From Levilactobacillus paucivorans (lineage in GTDB: Bacteria; Bacillota; Bacilli; Lactobacillales; Lactobacillaceae), in contig NZ_JQCA01000043.1 of the NCBI RefSeq assembly GCF_001437125.1, positions 1 to 64,000 on the forward strand: 64,000 bases of DNA. The letters are read 5' to 3'. The notes below the pieces were generated by a model. That model searched no databases. It was given only the letters and a program-made list of their open reading frames with translations, and had not been told where the DNA came from. Position numbers and translations under genes: made by a program. Each line of letters begins with the position of its first letter. The stretch's first letter is position 1. Positions 33,325-42,454 of this stretch are shown one piece after another.

Positions 33325-33450
33325 GTGAATAAACGGGTAATTAAAATCATCTTGGCCATTCTCATTTTGGGAGCTACCGCCAGCATCTGCCTCCGTCACT
33401 GGGGAACGATCGCCAGTGCGCTTCCACTTTATCACACGTTTCGACTATAG
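33325..33450 (+). CDS. 41-residue membrane peptide
   Basis: A GTG start eight bases after AAGGAGG opens 41 codons. VNKRVIKIILAILILGATAS gives a basic start and one membrane helix, followed by a polar tail. A TATACT box lies about 30 bp upstream (33289-33294), and a strong terminator follows 15 bp after the stop, so it looks like a complete small transcription unit. No family is recognised; small membrane regulators or type I toxin-like peptides have this shape. Confidence 0.6.
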   Translation: MNKRVIKIILAILILGATASICLRHWGTIASALPLYHTFRL

Positions 33451-33464
33451 ATGTACGGAGCCGC

Positions 33465-33505
33465 AAAATGGACCTGGGACTTTTGCCCCAGGTCCATTTT
33501 TTATT
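33465..33505. terminator. Bidirectional terminator
   Basis: AAAATGGACCTGGG and CCCCAGGTCCATTTT arms with T6. It is shared with the convergent EamA gene. Confidence 0.85.
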
Positions 33506-33515
33506 TCTCTAATAG

Positions 33516-34397
33516 TTAATGGTGCCAAAGACGTGACCCAACATTACTGAGCGTGACCGCGCCAATAATCACGAGGACGCCGAGTAACTGGCTTATCGAT
33601 ACCTGTTCGCCGAGCAACAGAAAGGCCACGGCAATCGATGCCGGGAGTTCCAACGAAGATAGCACGGGACCCACGCCCGGAAGTAGCCGGGGCATAAAGA
33701 TTGAATAACAGGCCAGTGGCAAAATCATTGAGAACACCGCCACCAGCGCACCCCAACCCACGGCTGTCCCAGTCAGGGGAACCTGTAAGAGTTGTGGCCC
33801 CCAGACAATGGCAATCAGGATAAAGGCGCCGACGGCCATTAGCCAGGTCTTACTCAAGGGATCGAGGTTGTTGCCCAGATTAGCCGTGGCCTGTAGTGTG
33901 GCGGCATAGGCCACTGCTGCTAGGAAGCTCAACAAGACACCAGCTAGCGACAAACTGCCTGTCAATGGCAAGAGTCCGGCCGCCAGCACCGTGCCCCCAA
34001 GAACCAAGACAATACTGATCACTTGTAGTCGTGACGGCCAGCGATGATGAATGACTGCCCCCAACAAGACCGACAACCAGACGGACTGCATCAACATGAC
34101 CGCCGCCACGGCTACGGGGATCGACCGCAACGCCGTGATATAGAAGGTATTGGTCAACCCAGAAGCGGTCCCGGCCGCTGTCACCAAGAGAATCTGACGC
34201 CAACTCGTGGCCTGGGCCGACAAACGGGGCCCCCGAACCAAGTGGATGGCGGTCAAGACTACCGCCGAAATCAGAAAGGACCAAAAGAGGAGCGGCCCAT
34301 TAGCCACCCCATCTCGTCCGGCTAATTTGAATAAGGATGCCGGAATCCCGTAACTAATCGCCCCGATGGCGACAAAAAATGGGGCTAATTTCTTCAA
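33516..34397 (-). CDS. EamA family (DMT) transporter, copy 1
   Basis: The 293-residue protein has ten membrane segments as two EamA repeats (about 5-140 and 150-290). It is strongly similar over its length to the copy at 34417: both begin MK[KR]LAP[FL]FVAIGA and share AVMLMQSVWLSVL and SSLELPAS. DMT exporters or importers of this type move amino acids or metabolites; the substrate is unknown. It follows copy 2 by 19 bp, so the pair is an operon from a tandem duplication. Confidence 0.88.
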   Translation of the reverse strand: MKKLAPFFVAIGAISYGIPASLFKLAGRDGVANGPLLFWSFLISAVVLTAIHLVRGPRLSAQATSWRQILLVTAAGTASGLTNTFYITALRSIPVAVAAVMLMQSVWLSVLLGAVIHHRWPSRLQVISIVLVLGGTVLAAGLLPLTGSLSLAGVLLSFLAAVAYAATLQATANLGNNLDPLSKTWLMAVGAFILIAIVWGPQLLQVPLTGTAVGWGALVAVFSMILPLACYSIFMPRLLPGVGPVLSSLELPASIAVAFLLLGEQVSISQLLGVLVIIGAVTLSNVGSRLWHH

Positions 34398-34416
34398 ACC
34401 ATCGTCTCCTCAATCA

Positions 34417-35325
34417 CTATTCATTCGATGCCTGTTGCATTTCACGTTCTGTGGCCGCCTTGTCCCCGACATTACTCAGGATAACCGCCCCGATAATCAC
34501 AAGAACCCCAACGATCTGTAGCCAAGTGACACCCTCACCCAACAAGAGAAAGGCAAAGACTACCGACGCCGGCAGTTCCAACGACGACAGGATGGGTCCA
34601 ACACCCAGCTTGAGCATCGGCATAAATATCGAGTAGCACATCAGAGGTAACGTCATCGAGAAGATTGACGACAAAGCCCCCCAACCCACGGCAGACCAGG
34701 TCACTGGTGTGCTTAGTAGTTGTGGTACCCAGGCCGCCGTCACCAGAACCAGCGCCCCGATACACATCAACCAAGTCTTCGTTAGTGGGTCCAAATTATT
34801 CCCGAGGCTAGCGGTAAACTGGATCGTTAAAGCGTAGGAGACCGCCGACAGAAAACAGAGGAACAGTCCCCACAGCGAAACAGCCTGAGTCATTGGGAAG
34901 AGTTCCGCCGCCAAGACCGTCCCGGCCAGTACCAGGATAATACTGATGACCTGAAGCTTGGACGGCCACTTGCGCTGGACCACGGCCCCGATCAAAACGG
35001 ATAACCAAACCGATTGCATCAGCATCACTGCCGCAATTGCCACCGAAATATGATGAAGTGCCGCGATGTAGAGGGTTTCTGTGATCCCCGATGTCGTACC
35101 AGCCGCAATCACCGCAACCACCTGACGCCAACTCGTGTGCTGGTGACTGAGCCAATTTCGCCGACCAACGTGGACGATTCCCAATAACACCACCGAACTC
35201 AGAAACGTCCAGAACAACAGTGGCCCGTTGGTGATTCCGGCATTTCCGGCCATCTTCACAATCGATGCGGAGATCCCGAAACTTACCGCCCCAATCGCAA
35301 CAAACAAGGGTGCTAATCTCTTCAT
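34417..35325 (-). CDS. EamA family (DMT) transporter, copy 2
   Basis: The 302-residue protein has the same ten-helix EamA layout as the downstream gene, with a longer hydrophilic C terminus (DKAATEREMQQASNE). It is the first gene of the pair. The similarity to copy 1 along the full length points to tandem duplication followed by divergence. The two could work as a heterodimer, as some DMT pairs do, but both are long enough to work alone. Confidence 0.88.
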   Translation of the reverse strand: MKRLAPLFVAIGAVSFGISASIVKMAGNAGITNGPLLFWTFLSSVVLLGIVHVGRRNWLSHQHTSWRQVVAVIAAGTTSGITETLYIAALHHISVAIAAVMLMQSVWLSVLIGAVVQRKWPSKLQVISIILVLAGTVLAAELFPMTQAVSLWGLFLCFLSAVSYALTIQFTASLGNNLDPLTKTWLMCIGALVLVTAAWVPQLLSTPVTWSAVGWGALSSIFSMTLPLMCYSIFMPMLKLGVGPILSSLELPASVVFAFLLLGEGVTWLQIVGVLVIIGAVILSNVGDKAATEREMQQASNE

Positions 35326-35687
35326 GAACCATTACCTCTTTTACAACGTTTACCAAACAAGGGCCGGGGTCACCCTGACGCTCCGTTTCCCCGAAATGCT
35401 TTCATAGCTTATCTTACCATGAGATCACAGACCCGCGCACAGCGACTTTCCCGGTCACTGTCAGCTTAAATGTTGATACTACCCAGCACGCGGCGTTTAG
35501 ACGCCTCATCCAACGCATTGCGGTTAAGTCTACAATTGATTTGTCCTATAAATCCATTATGTCACAGTGATAATAATCGCTGTTATTCAAGAACCCAACA
35601 GGCTCAACACCGCCGGCTATGCTATACTAAAAACTAATCAAACTACTTCATCGGCTTCACTAATCCAATTTAGGAGTAAACCTTGCT
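35326..35687. other. Intergenic region with plus-strand promoter
   Basis: The 362 bp hold no supported gene. GCTATACTAAAA (about 35620) gives a TATACT -10 box for the gene at 35688. The 70 bp before that gene's start closely resemble those before 36367 (TATACTAAAA, TTCACTAA-CCAAT-TAGGAGTAAA, ATGAATAA), showing that the gene and its control region were duplicated together. Confidence 0.55.
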
Positions 35688-36149
35688 ATGAATAACTCAC
35701 CCGAATCAGACTCGCAAAACCAATCTCAAGTCCCCGATCCCCGCAGTTTTGGCAAAGCCCCCAATCTTGAAAACATTAAGCGTTACCGTGAGGCGCTGGG
35801 TTACACAAGTACTGACAACCCTGTCGTTTACGGTTATATGCTCGACACCGGACTGACCCTGCTCATCGGCGTCGCCGGGGTGCTAGCAACCAAATATTAC
35901 ATGATTAGTTTTGAAGACGACGGGATTCTCTTCCTAGGTCTGGACATTACCTCACACTTTACCGGTGAAAATGCCTTTATTAAGTTTACCGACTTGGAAA
36001 AGGTTACCTTCAAGGGCTTTGGGCTCAGCTACACGCTCATGCTCAGCGATGGCGACAACACCATGAAGGTTAAGGTCAATCGCTTCATCATGGGCCGTCC
36101 TTGGCAGGGTGCCAGCGTTAAGATTCTGGCGCAACGCTATCATAAATAA
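35688..36149 (+). CDS. Membrane-associated domain protein, paralogue lacking the zinc ribbon
   Basis: The 153-residue protein corresponds to the C-terminal domain of the protein at 36802 without its zinc ribbon. Shared blocks are RSFGKAPNLE, YRQALGYTSTDN-VVYGYML, KYYMISFEDDGILFLG, SHFTGEN and VKILAQRYHK. A single hydrophobic helix is at about 58-78, and the rest looks like a beta-rich PH-like domain. Function is unknown. Its leader and first codons (MNNS) match those of 36367, as if this gene arose by recombination between the two neighbours. Confidence 0.65.
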   Translation: MNNSPESDSQNQSQVPDPRSFGKAPNLENIKRYREALGYTSTDNPVVYGYMLDTGLTLLIGVAGVLATKYYMISFEDDGILFLGLDITSHFTGENAFIKFTDLEKVTFKGFGLSYTLMLSDGDNTMKVKVNRFIMGRPWQGASVKILAQRYHK

Positions 36150-36162
36150 ATTACAGTATACC

Positions 36163-36193
36163 AGGACCGATTAACAGATCGGTCCTATTTTTT
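36163..36193 (+). terminator. Terminator
   Basis: AGGACCGAT/ATCGGTCCT arms followed by T-rich sequence. Confidence 0.8.
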
Positions 36194-36366
36194 TCGTCCA
36201 GGTCGCTGCTACATTACCCCCGGTAATATTCTGGTTATATCATCACTAACAGATACCTACGATCCCATTAGAAATATCGGAACCACAAAAAATGAATGTG
36301 CTATACTAAAATTCAGTTAAATCATTTCATTATCTTCACTAAACCAATCTAGGAGTAAATACAGCC

Positions 36367-36771
36367 ATGAATAATTCATCTGAACAAGGAACTCAATTTT
36401 GTCCTAAATGTGGTCAAGCCGTCGCAGTGGGTACTCAGTTCTGCCCCAAGTGTGGTACCCAACTGACACAAAGCCAGCCTCAACAACCAACGGCCCCTGT
36501 CCAGCCTGTGCAAGCATCTCAACAATCGCAAACGACTGCCGTTCATCCAACCACAATCGTAAAAAAAGGTGTTGATCATTTTGCTTTGATCGGCCTAATT
36601 CTCGGACTAATTTCTTGGCTTCTAAACTTCTGGGGAATCGTAGGTATTACTGCGGTTGTCTTCAGTGCAATCGCTCTGAACCGCCATGTCTCTGGCACGG
36701 ATAAAACATTCGCAATTATCGGATTAGCATCCGGTATTTTTAATATTCTTTACGCCGTTATGCAGCTCTAA
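36367..36771 (+). CDS. Double zinc-ribbon membrane protein (DUF4190-like)
   Basis: The 134-residue protein has two CxxC zinc knuckles (FCPKCGQA at about 11-18, FCPKCGTQ at about 25-32), then a Gln/Pro/Thr-rich linker. Two membrane helices follow (about 72-95 and 110-132) in a DUF4190-like hairpin. Such proteins are common in Firmicutes, but their role is unknown. It is 30 bp upstream of the next gene, which starts with a similar zinc ribbon, so the two are probably an operon. Confidence 0.75.
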   Translation: MNNSSEQGTQFCPKCGQAVAVGTQFCPKCGTQLTQSQPQQPTAPVQPVQASQQSQTTAVHPTTIVKKGVDHFALIGLILGLISWLLNFWGIVGITAVVFSAIALNRHVSGTDKTFAIIGLASGIFNILYAVMQL

Positions 36772-36801
36772 GCCACTTCATTTTAGAAAGGTTCCAGACA
36801 T

Positions 36802-37395
36802 ATGTCAGATCAAAAGTTTTGTGTCTCGTGTGGACAATCAATTCCTGCTTCTGCTATTTTTTGCCCTAATTGTGGACAAAGACAGCCTCAATTTCAAACT
36901 GCAACGTCAGCGACCCCAGCTACTTCTGTGACGTCACAGGCCCCCGTTCAACCTGTAACACCCCGTGAACCTCAAGCAGTGGATCCTAAAAGCTTCGGCA
37001 AAGCCCTCAACATTAAGGCCGTCAACCGTTACCGACAAGCCCTAGGGTACACTAGTACCGATAACTTAGTTGTTTATGGTTATATGCTGAATATGGGAAT
37101 GACTGTCCTCGTTGGTGTTGTAGGTATGTTGGCAAATAAATATTATATGATTAGTTTCGAAGATGATGGTATTCTCTTTCTCGGTATCGGCCTTTCATCG
37201 CACTTTACAGGTGAAAACTCCTTTATAAACTTCAATGACTTGGAAAAAATTTCTTTCAAAAACTTTGGACTCGATTACCACCTTACGGTTACTGCTGAAA
37301 ATGGCACGATGAAAGCCAAAGTAACCCGACTGATCCTAGGCCAGCCTTGGCAGGCAGCCAACGTTAAGATTTTGGCGCAACGCTATCATAAATAA
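36802..37395 (+). CDS. Zinc-ribbon protein with PH-like membrane domain
   Basis: The 197-residue protein starts with a four-Cys zinc ribbon (CVSCGQ at 7-12, FCPNCGQ at 21-27). A Thr/Ala/Pro linker follows, then the same C-terminal domain as the protein at 35688, with a membrane helix near 105-122. The family is not recognised by name. The ribbon may bind a protein partner. The cluster 35688-37395 is more AT-rich in this third gene than in the first. Confidence 0.7.
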   Translation: MSDQKFCVSCGQSIPASAIFCPNCGQRQPQFQTATSATPATSVTSQAPVQPVTPREPQAVDPKSFGKALNIKAVNRYRQALGYTSTDNLVVYGYMLNMGMTVLVGVVGMLANKYYMISFEDDGILFLGIGLSSHFTGENSFINFNDLEKISFKNFGLDYHLTVTAENGTMKAKVTRLILGQPWQAANVKILAQRYHK

Positions 37396-37406
37396 ATCGC
37401 AATTAT

Positions 37407-37437
37407 AAAAGACTGATCAACCGATCAGTCTTTTTTT
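37407..37437. terminator. Bidirectional terminator
   Basis: AAAAGACTGATC/GATCAGTCTTTT arms with T7. It lies between the convergent zinc-ribbon and AlkD-type genes. Confidence 0.85.
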
Positions 37438-37452
37438 GACGCCTCAAACTAC

Positions 37453-38172
37453 CTACTCTGCCCGTCGTCGAGCCAAAATTCCCGTTAACACGCGCTTCTG
37501 GTCTGGCGTCGTCCGACTGAGCGACTTAATCTTCTGCACCGTTCGTTGAACTAAAGGAACTGGCAACGTTTCTAAAATTTGATAGATGCGATCCGGATCA
37601 TCCTTGAATGCCGTCGCCAAGAACCAGGCCTGTCCCAATTGCACGTAGTAGTCGTCACTGGTCACACTCAAAACACGTGTAAAGGCCTGATCCCGAAAAT
37701 CCGGCGTCAGATAGAACTTTAATAAAAACACTAGCCCACTTCGCTGAAGCCACGGTTGACCACTCTGCAAGTAACGATCGATAGTCGCCAAAAATTCCGC
37801 CGGATACCGTTTGACCTGCTTGAAATGAATCGCCATATCACAGATGGCCCAACAGTCTGCGGTCGCAAAGTAACGGTCACAGGCTGCCACAAAGTCTGGC
37901 AAATTCAGCCGTAGCCGACTAATCACGTAGGCTCGAACTAAAATCACTTCGTAAACCTCCGTGCCCGCCACTGCGAGGAATCCCATCGGATCACCCTTGC
38001 TAATCGCGGTCCCCCAGGCCTTGAGATCGGCCATCGAAATCCCTAGCAGTGGGTAGTTGGTCCGAACAATCTTAGTGGCTCGTGCCTGAGCCTTTTCATT
38101 GCGCTTTGACTCTAAGAATGTGAGAAATTCGGTATAGCTTGCTGGTGTCCATTGGGTCGCCGTCAGATCCAT
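37453..38172 (-). CDS. DNA alkylation repair protein, AlkD-type DNA glycosylase
   Basis: The 239-residue all-helical protein fits the AlkC/AlkD HEAT-repeat glycosylases, which excise bulky or cationic alkylated bases such as N7-methylguanine and N3-methyladenine. Visible support is TNYPLLGISMADLKAWG (about 38-54), CDRYFATADCWAICDMAIHF (about 98-117) and LQRSGLVFLLKFYL (about 142-155), which align with the repeat helices and the catalytic groove of the family. The gene is monocistronic. Confidence 0.85.
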   Translation of the reverse strand: MDLTATQWTPASYTEFLTFLESKRNEKAQARATKIVRTNYPLLGISMADLKAWGTAISKGDPMGFLAVAGTEVYEVILVRAYVISRLRLNLPDFVAACDRYFATADCWAICDMAIHFKQVKRYPAEFLATIDRYLQSGQPWLQRSGLVFLLKFYLTPDFRDQAFTRVLSVTSDDYYVQLGQAWFLATAFKDDPDRIYQILETLPVPLVQRTVQKIKSLSRTTPDQKRVLTGILARRRAE

Positions 38173-38252
38173 GATTGTGTCTTCCTTTCATACGTCTCAT
38201 TTACTGTCATTATTCCATATCCTCCTCAGAAATACGAGAGCCTACCAAAGAA

Positions 38253-38278
38253 AAGGGACTCGCCCGAAGCGAATCCCC
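38253..38278 (-). terminator. Terminator of the YhgE-like gene
   Basis: GGGATTCGC and GCGAGTCCC arms (one mismatch) followed on the minus strand by TTTTC. Confidence 0.65.
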
Positions 38279-38291
38279 AGTCCAATTCTAT

Positions 38292-39587
38292 TTAGTCGTT
38301 AACCGGATCTTGCCGGTGCGCGTAAAAGTAACCCAACGTCCCCAAACTAAAGACAACGATAATTCCTACTAAAATACCAGCAATTGGGGCAATCGAGCCA
38401 CCCAATGAAATGGTGTGTCGGAACCCCGCCATCGCAATTGTCATCGGCAAATAGGGGTGAACGGTCTCGTATAGTTTGTTGGTCAATTCAATCGGATAAG
38501 TGCCACCCGAACACCCAATCTGAAAGAGCATGAAGAGTAACATCAACCAAGCCCCAGTGAGCCCGAACCACAGCCGGAAGCAAGTCACAATACTGAAGAA
38601 AGCCACGATAACTAGCAAACCAAATAGGTAGGTCTTAACCGGCTCTAATGGCCGCAACCCGTTGATATACCAGACACCTAACCACATGCCGGAGGCGGCC
38701 AAGATCACAAATCCCCAGAGAAAGGCCATCTTATCTATCCAAGCTGTCAGGAAGTTTCGGGCTTGACCATGGCGTTTGCCCGCATCGTAGATAATATTTA
38801 ACGTAATGCAGCCAACGAATAGTGAAATTGCCATGAAGTATGGCGCCATCCCCGTCCCGTTGTTGGCAATCGGAGCCACGTCATGTTGAACCAACTTGAT
38901 TGGGGCGGATAAGGCCTTTAACTTTGCTGACGTCTGGGCCTGTGCGGTAATCTGACGGCTTCCCTGTTTCAGGCCTTGGCTAATTGCCAAGTCAGCGGCG
39001 GTTACCTGAGGACTGGTCATCCCCGCTGCCACGGCCTGGGTGGTTTGGGCCAATTGCTGAGAGGTTTCACCGAGTTGTCGTCCCAGCTTAGCTGACGACG
39101 CCTGTAGTTGCGCCAGCTCACTCTGCACGATCTCCCGGTTGAGAGTCGCCTGAAGCTTTTGCATCGCCGAGTTTCCCATCTTAGCGGCAACGGCACTTTG
39201 CCCGGCGTTCGTTTCATAGGTAACCTTCAGGACCCGTGCCCGGTTCCCCAAATGGCGCAACTGCCAGGAAGCGTCGTTCGGAATTCGCAGAATCAGATAA
39301 ACCTTGCCAGAGTGGAGGTCCTGCAGGGCGCGCTTTTCGGTAAAGCGATGAAATTGTAACGTATGACTCCGGACCAATGACCGGGTGACAGATTGTCCCC
39401 AATCTACCCCCTCAACCGGGCGATCTTGGTTCACCACCGCCATGGGCAACCGATGAAGTTCCCCGTACGGATTCCAAACTGACGCCAAGAAAGTCGCGGC
39501 ATAAACTAGTGGAATCACCATAATTCCCAATAAGATCCGCCAAACTGCTGGATGTTCCCGTAAATACTGCCATTCCCTAAATTTCAT
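38292..39587 (-). CDS. YhgE/Pip-like membrane protein (ABC-2 permease fold)
   Basis: The 431-residue protein has an N-terminal membrane helix and a large extracellular Gln/Ala-rich coiled region (about 100-240). Five or more C-terminal membrane helices follow. The block LPMAVVNQDRPVEGVDWGQSV (about 47-66) is typical of the YhgE/Pip group related to type VII secretion accessory and phage-infection proteins. No ATPase is adjacent. The ATG at 39587 is nine bases after GGGAG. The TetR gene just upstream on the same strand, with an inverted repeat in the 117-bp gap, mirrors the yhgD-yhgE pair of Bacilli. Confidence 0.82.
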   Translation of the reverse strand: MKFREWQYLREHPAVWRILLGIMVIPLVYAATFLASVWNPYGELHRLPMAVVNQDRPVEGVDWGQSVTRSLVRSHTLQFHRFTEKRALQDLHSGKVYLILRIPNDASWQLRHLGNRARVLKVTYETNAGQSAVAAKMGNSAMQKLQATLNREIVQSELAQLQASSAKLGRQLGETSQQLAQTTQAVAAGMTSPQVTAADLAISQGLKQGSRQITAQAQTSAKLKALSAPIKLVQHDVAPIANNGTGMAPYFMAISLFVGCITLNIIYDAGKRHGQARNFLTAWIDKMAFLWGFVILAASGMWLGVWYINGLRPLEPVKTYLFGLLVIVAFFSIVTCFRLWFGLTGAWLMLLFMLFQIGCSGGTYPIELTNKLYETVHPYLPMTIAMAGFRHTISLGGSIAPIAGILVGIIVVFSLGTLGYFYAHRQDPVND

Positions 39588-39605
39588 ATCTCTCATCTCC
39601 CAAGC

Positions 39606-39628
39606 CGAATGAACGAATCATTCATTCG
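39606..39628. promoter_or_regulatory. Probable TetR operator CGAATGA-N9-TCATTCG
   Basis: The dyad lies 18 bp upstream of the YhgE-like start, within the presumed promoter, and has a third overlapping CATTC half-site. The TetR protein encoded at 39714 is the likely ligand. Confidence 0.65.
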
Positions 39629-39713
39629 AATTGCCACCAGTCTAATCACTATGAGCTAAAGCTCACGGGTTCAGACTTTATTCAGCAACGTTTGGTTGGT
39701 GAAATTACAATGA

Positions 39714-40352
39714 TTAGCGATAACTACGTAGCAGAAGATCCCGCACAACAGCCAGCATTTCGGCCTCTGTGCCACTTGCCATCTCCTTTTCAAAACTGTC
39801 AAACCGTTTGTGCGCACACCACCAGAAAATCAGATCAACTACGACAACGCCATTTCGTAAAGGATCCTTCAGGTCTGGCTGAAGGTGTTCTAGAAATTCA
39901 CCGACCCGTTGATACAAGGCCTGCCGTTGCTGGCGATACAAGGCCGTCAACGCAGGATTGACCGTCGGATTATGCTCTAAGATCAAGAAGTAACGCCCGT
40001 AGCGTTGAAAGGCCGCGAATAGTGCCGTCAGGAGGTCATCCAATGATTGAATATGCTGATCCGCCAACTGATGATTCCAGACGGTATAGGCCTGTTCAGT
40101 CTGCTTAACCAGCTCACGCAGGTCCACCGAAGTTAGTGGAAAGTCTAGTGTCGTCGGCGTTTGCGTCGGAAGTGTCGATAGAAAGACATAGTCCAACAGC
40201 GCGGCCTTACTGGCAAACAACCGGTAGAGTGTCCCCACCGCCAGCTGGGATCGCTGGGCGATCATCTGCATTTGTGTTTCGTGATAGCCCGGCTGAATGA
40301 ACAGTTCACTCGCCGCGGCATACACACGTTCTAATTTTTCTTCATCGGTCAT
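39714..40352 (-). CDS. TetR family regulator (YhgD-like)
   Basis: The 212-residue protein has a TetR helix-turn-helix (QMIAQRSQLAVGTLYRLFAS, about residues 29-48, then KAALLDYVF). A helical ligand domain with aromatic residues follows. It is upstream of and co-directional with the YhgE-like exporter gene. The dyad between them suggests that it represses that gene. No inducer can be inferred. Confidence 0.85.
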   Translation of the reverse strand: MTDEEKLERVYAAASELFIQPGYHETQMQMIAQRSQLAVGTLYRLFASKAALLDYVFLSTLPTQTPTTLDFPLTSVDLRELVKQTEQAYTVWNHQLADQHIQSLDDLLTALFAAFQRYGRYFLILEHNPTVNPALTALYRQQRQALYQRVGEFLEHLQPDLKDPLRNGVVVVDLIFWWCAHKRFDSFEKEMASGTEAEMLAVVRDLLLRSYR

Positions 40353-40581
40353 CTCTGATCCGCCTCCTTGACTCCATTTAACGCCTACACATCAGCTCCA
40401 TCCAGGCTCCGCCACCACTCAAGAGAGTGACCTTACGAACCTCCCTGACCCGAGACCTTTTTATCAGAAATTCTCACGGCAACTAATGTTCACGGCAAGA
40501 AAGATAACCACTTTACTTGCCTTAGAGCGACCTCAACCCCTTATACTAAAGGGGTAAACACTTAGAAAGGAGTCGATTATT

Positions 40582-41313
40582 TTGGATCGACCTTATATTT
40601 TTTGTCACATGGAAACGTCACTAGACGGCAAGATCACCGGTCCCTTCATGCAGGCCGCTGATGACAACTACCAGGGTGACGGCGATCTCTTCTACCACAT
40701 TGCCTTTGACGATGACGGTTACTACCATCCCCAGGGTTGGCTGTCCGGGCGCACCACGACCGACGATAATTTCACCCACTATGCCAAGCCCCAGCTGGAT
40801 GAAAATGCCGCACCGGTCCCTGATGGCGACTTCATCCCCACAACCATCGCGCCCCAATACTACATTTCGATTGATCCTCACGGCAAATTAGCCTGGACGA
40901 CCAACCAAATGACGTTCATGGCCACGACGGCTCAGGTCTTGGAAGTCTTGACCAGCCAAGTCAGCAACGCCTACAAGGCCTTCCTGCGGCAACTCGATAT
41001 TCCCTACATTATCGCGGGTGACACCGAACTAGATGCGCCATTGGCCATGAAGAAACTCAAAGACCTCTTCCACATGGAAACGGTCATGTTGGGTGGTGGG
41101 GGCGTGCTCAACTGGTCCTTTATCCAACAGGGCCTCTGTGATGAGCTCAGTCTCGTCCTGAGCAATGCCGCCGACGGTTCAACCGATACCCCAACGCTCT
41201 TTTCCGCGGTCCCAGGGCTCTCATCAACGACGCCCCGGACCTTTACCTTGAAGAACGTCGAGGCGCACGACAACTTTGTCTGGCTCCGTTACCTGATCGA
41301 CCCGAAAAAATAA
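40582..41313 (+). CDS. RibD C-terminal domain (dihydrofolate reductase-fold) protein
   Basis: The 243-residue protein matches stand-alone RibD_C/pyrimidine reductase proteins with the DHFR fold. HMETSLDGKITGPF (about residues 9-22) and the glycine-rich VMLGGGGVLNWSFIQQGLCDE (about 170-190) are the NADPH-site blocks. No riboflavin genes are near, so it may reduce another substrate. The start codon is TTG, nine bases after AAAGGAG. It is monocistronic. Confidence 0.85.
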   Translation: MDRPYIFCHMETSLDGKITGPFMQAADDNYQGDGDLFYHIAFDDDGYYHPQGWLSGRTTTDDNFTHYAKPQLDENAAPVPDGDFIPTTIAPQYYISIDPHGKLAWTTNQMTFMATTAQVLEVLTSQVSNAYKAFLRQLDIPYIIAGDTELDAPLAMKKLKDLFHMETVMLGGGGVLNWSFIQQGLCDELSLVLSNAADGSTDTPTLFSAVPGLSSTTPRTFTLKNVEAHDNFVWLRYLIDPKK

Positions 41314-41418
41314 GGTTGACGTGTCGCAGTCAACGTGCGATACTACTCCTGGTGCCAAACCAAGGTGGGGGTACGCGATCGGTGCGCAAGCATTCCGAAG
41401 GTCGCCGCACCTCACCAC

Positions 41419-41456
41419 TAAAACAGCTCTGCGCTTTGCGTAGGGCTGTTTTTCTA
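41419..41456 (+). terminator. Terminator of the RibD-like gene
   Basis: AAACAGC..GC and GC..GCTGTTT arms with T5. The 41314-41418 stretch holds nothing recognised. Confidence 0.7.
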
Positions 41457-41508
41457 TGCTTAATTATTAAATCTAATTATTAATAATTAAGTGTTACTCA
41501 GCTCCAGA

Positions 41509-41524
41509 TGTTTCACATGAAACA
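41509..41524. repeat. Intergenic palindrome TGTTTCACATGAAACA
   Basis: Same element as at 56396, and the reverse complement of those at 5093 and 24498. It lies 100 bp before yaaA. Confidence 0.7.
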
Positions 41525-41608
41525 TTCTGCTCTGCCAAAATCCACCGTTGCTTTCCGTTTCTGGCATGCTACGCTAAGGGTAATATCTCTGTGAAAGAAG
41601 GGGTTCTC

Positions 41609-42355
41609 GTGAAAATCATTATCGCGCCAGCTAAGAAGATGGTCATCGATACCGACACCTTTGCCGTTGAGCAGCTGCCTCAATACCTGCCCCAGACGAC
41701 TGAAATTTTAAACGCCCTCCGGCAACTGACCTATCCCGAAGCCAAGGCCCTCTGGCACTGTAGCGACAAACTCGCGCAACCAAATTACGCTTGGCTTCAA
41801 AAACTCGACCTGACACACACCCTCACACCAGCCTTGTTGGCCTTCAGCGGTATTCAATATCAGTACATGGCCCCAGACCTGTTCACGGCCCCCGCCCTCG
41901 ACTATGTCCGTTCCAATTTACGGATTCTCTCTGGTTTCTACGGCATTCTGCGGCCCTTCGATGGCATCGTCCCTTACCGTTTGGAAATGCAAGCCAAGCT
42001 CGCCGTATCTGGTCACAAAAACCTGTACGCCTTCTGGGATGACCGGCTCTACCATGCTCTCGTAAGTGACTCGGAACCCATCATTAACTTGGCTTCCCAG
42101 GAATATGCGAAAACCATTATTCCCTACCTTCAACCTAGGCAATCCTTCGTAACCGTTACCTTTGCCAGTCTTGTCGAGGGGCGGCTGAAGACTAAAGCCA
42201 CACTAGCCAAAATGGCGCGTGGGTCCATGGTTCGTTATCTGGCGGAGCACAATGTCTCAACGATTGCTGGTGTCACACACTTCGATCATCCGGACTGGCA
42301 ATTTGCCGGGGCTCGGTCGACGGCGGAGCAGATCGTTTTCATCTATCAGAGATAA
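41609..42355 (+). CDS. yaaA: Peroxide stress protein YaaA (DUF328)
   Basis: The 248-residue protein is a full YaaA/DUF328 member. KIIIAPAKKM at the N terminus, AFSGIQYQYM (about 78-87), LSGFYGILRPFDGIVPYRLEM (about 107-127) and INLASQEYAK (about 160) are the family blocks. YaaA limits free iron and DNA damage under peroxide stress. The start is GTG at 41609 after GAAGGGG; an upstream in-frame GTG lacks a ribosome site. It is monocistronic. Confidence 0.92.
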   Translation: MKIIIAPAKKMVIDTDTFAVEQLPQYLPQTTEILNALRQLTYPEAKALWHCSDKLAQPNYAWLQKLDLTHTLTPALLAFSGIQYQYMAPDLFTAPALDYVRSNLRILSGFYGILRPFDGIVPYRLEMQAKLAVSGHKNLYAFWDDRLYHALVSDSEPIINLASQEYAKTIIPYLQPRQSFVTVTFASLVEGRLKTKATLAKMARGSMVRYLAEHNVSTIAGVTHFDHPDWQFAGARSTAEQIVFIYQR

Positions 42356-42454
42356 TCCTTGCTCAACTAAGATGTTCTGTCCCATTATTATCGTTCCTAA
42401 TCGCGCTTATACTGTGTATGTAAGAGTTGTTAGACAACGAAAGGTCCGCTTTAT

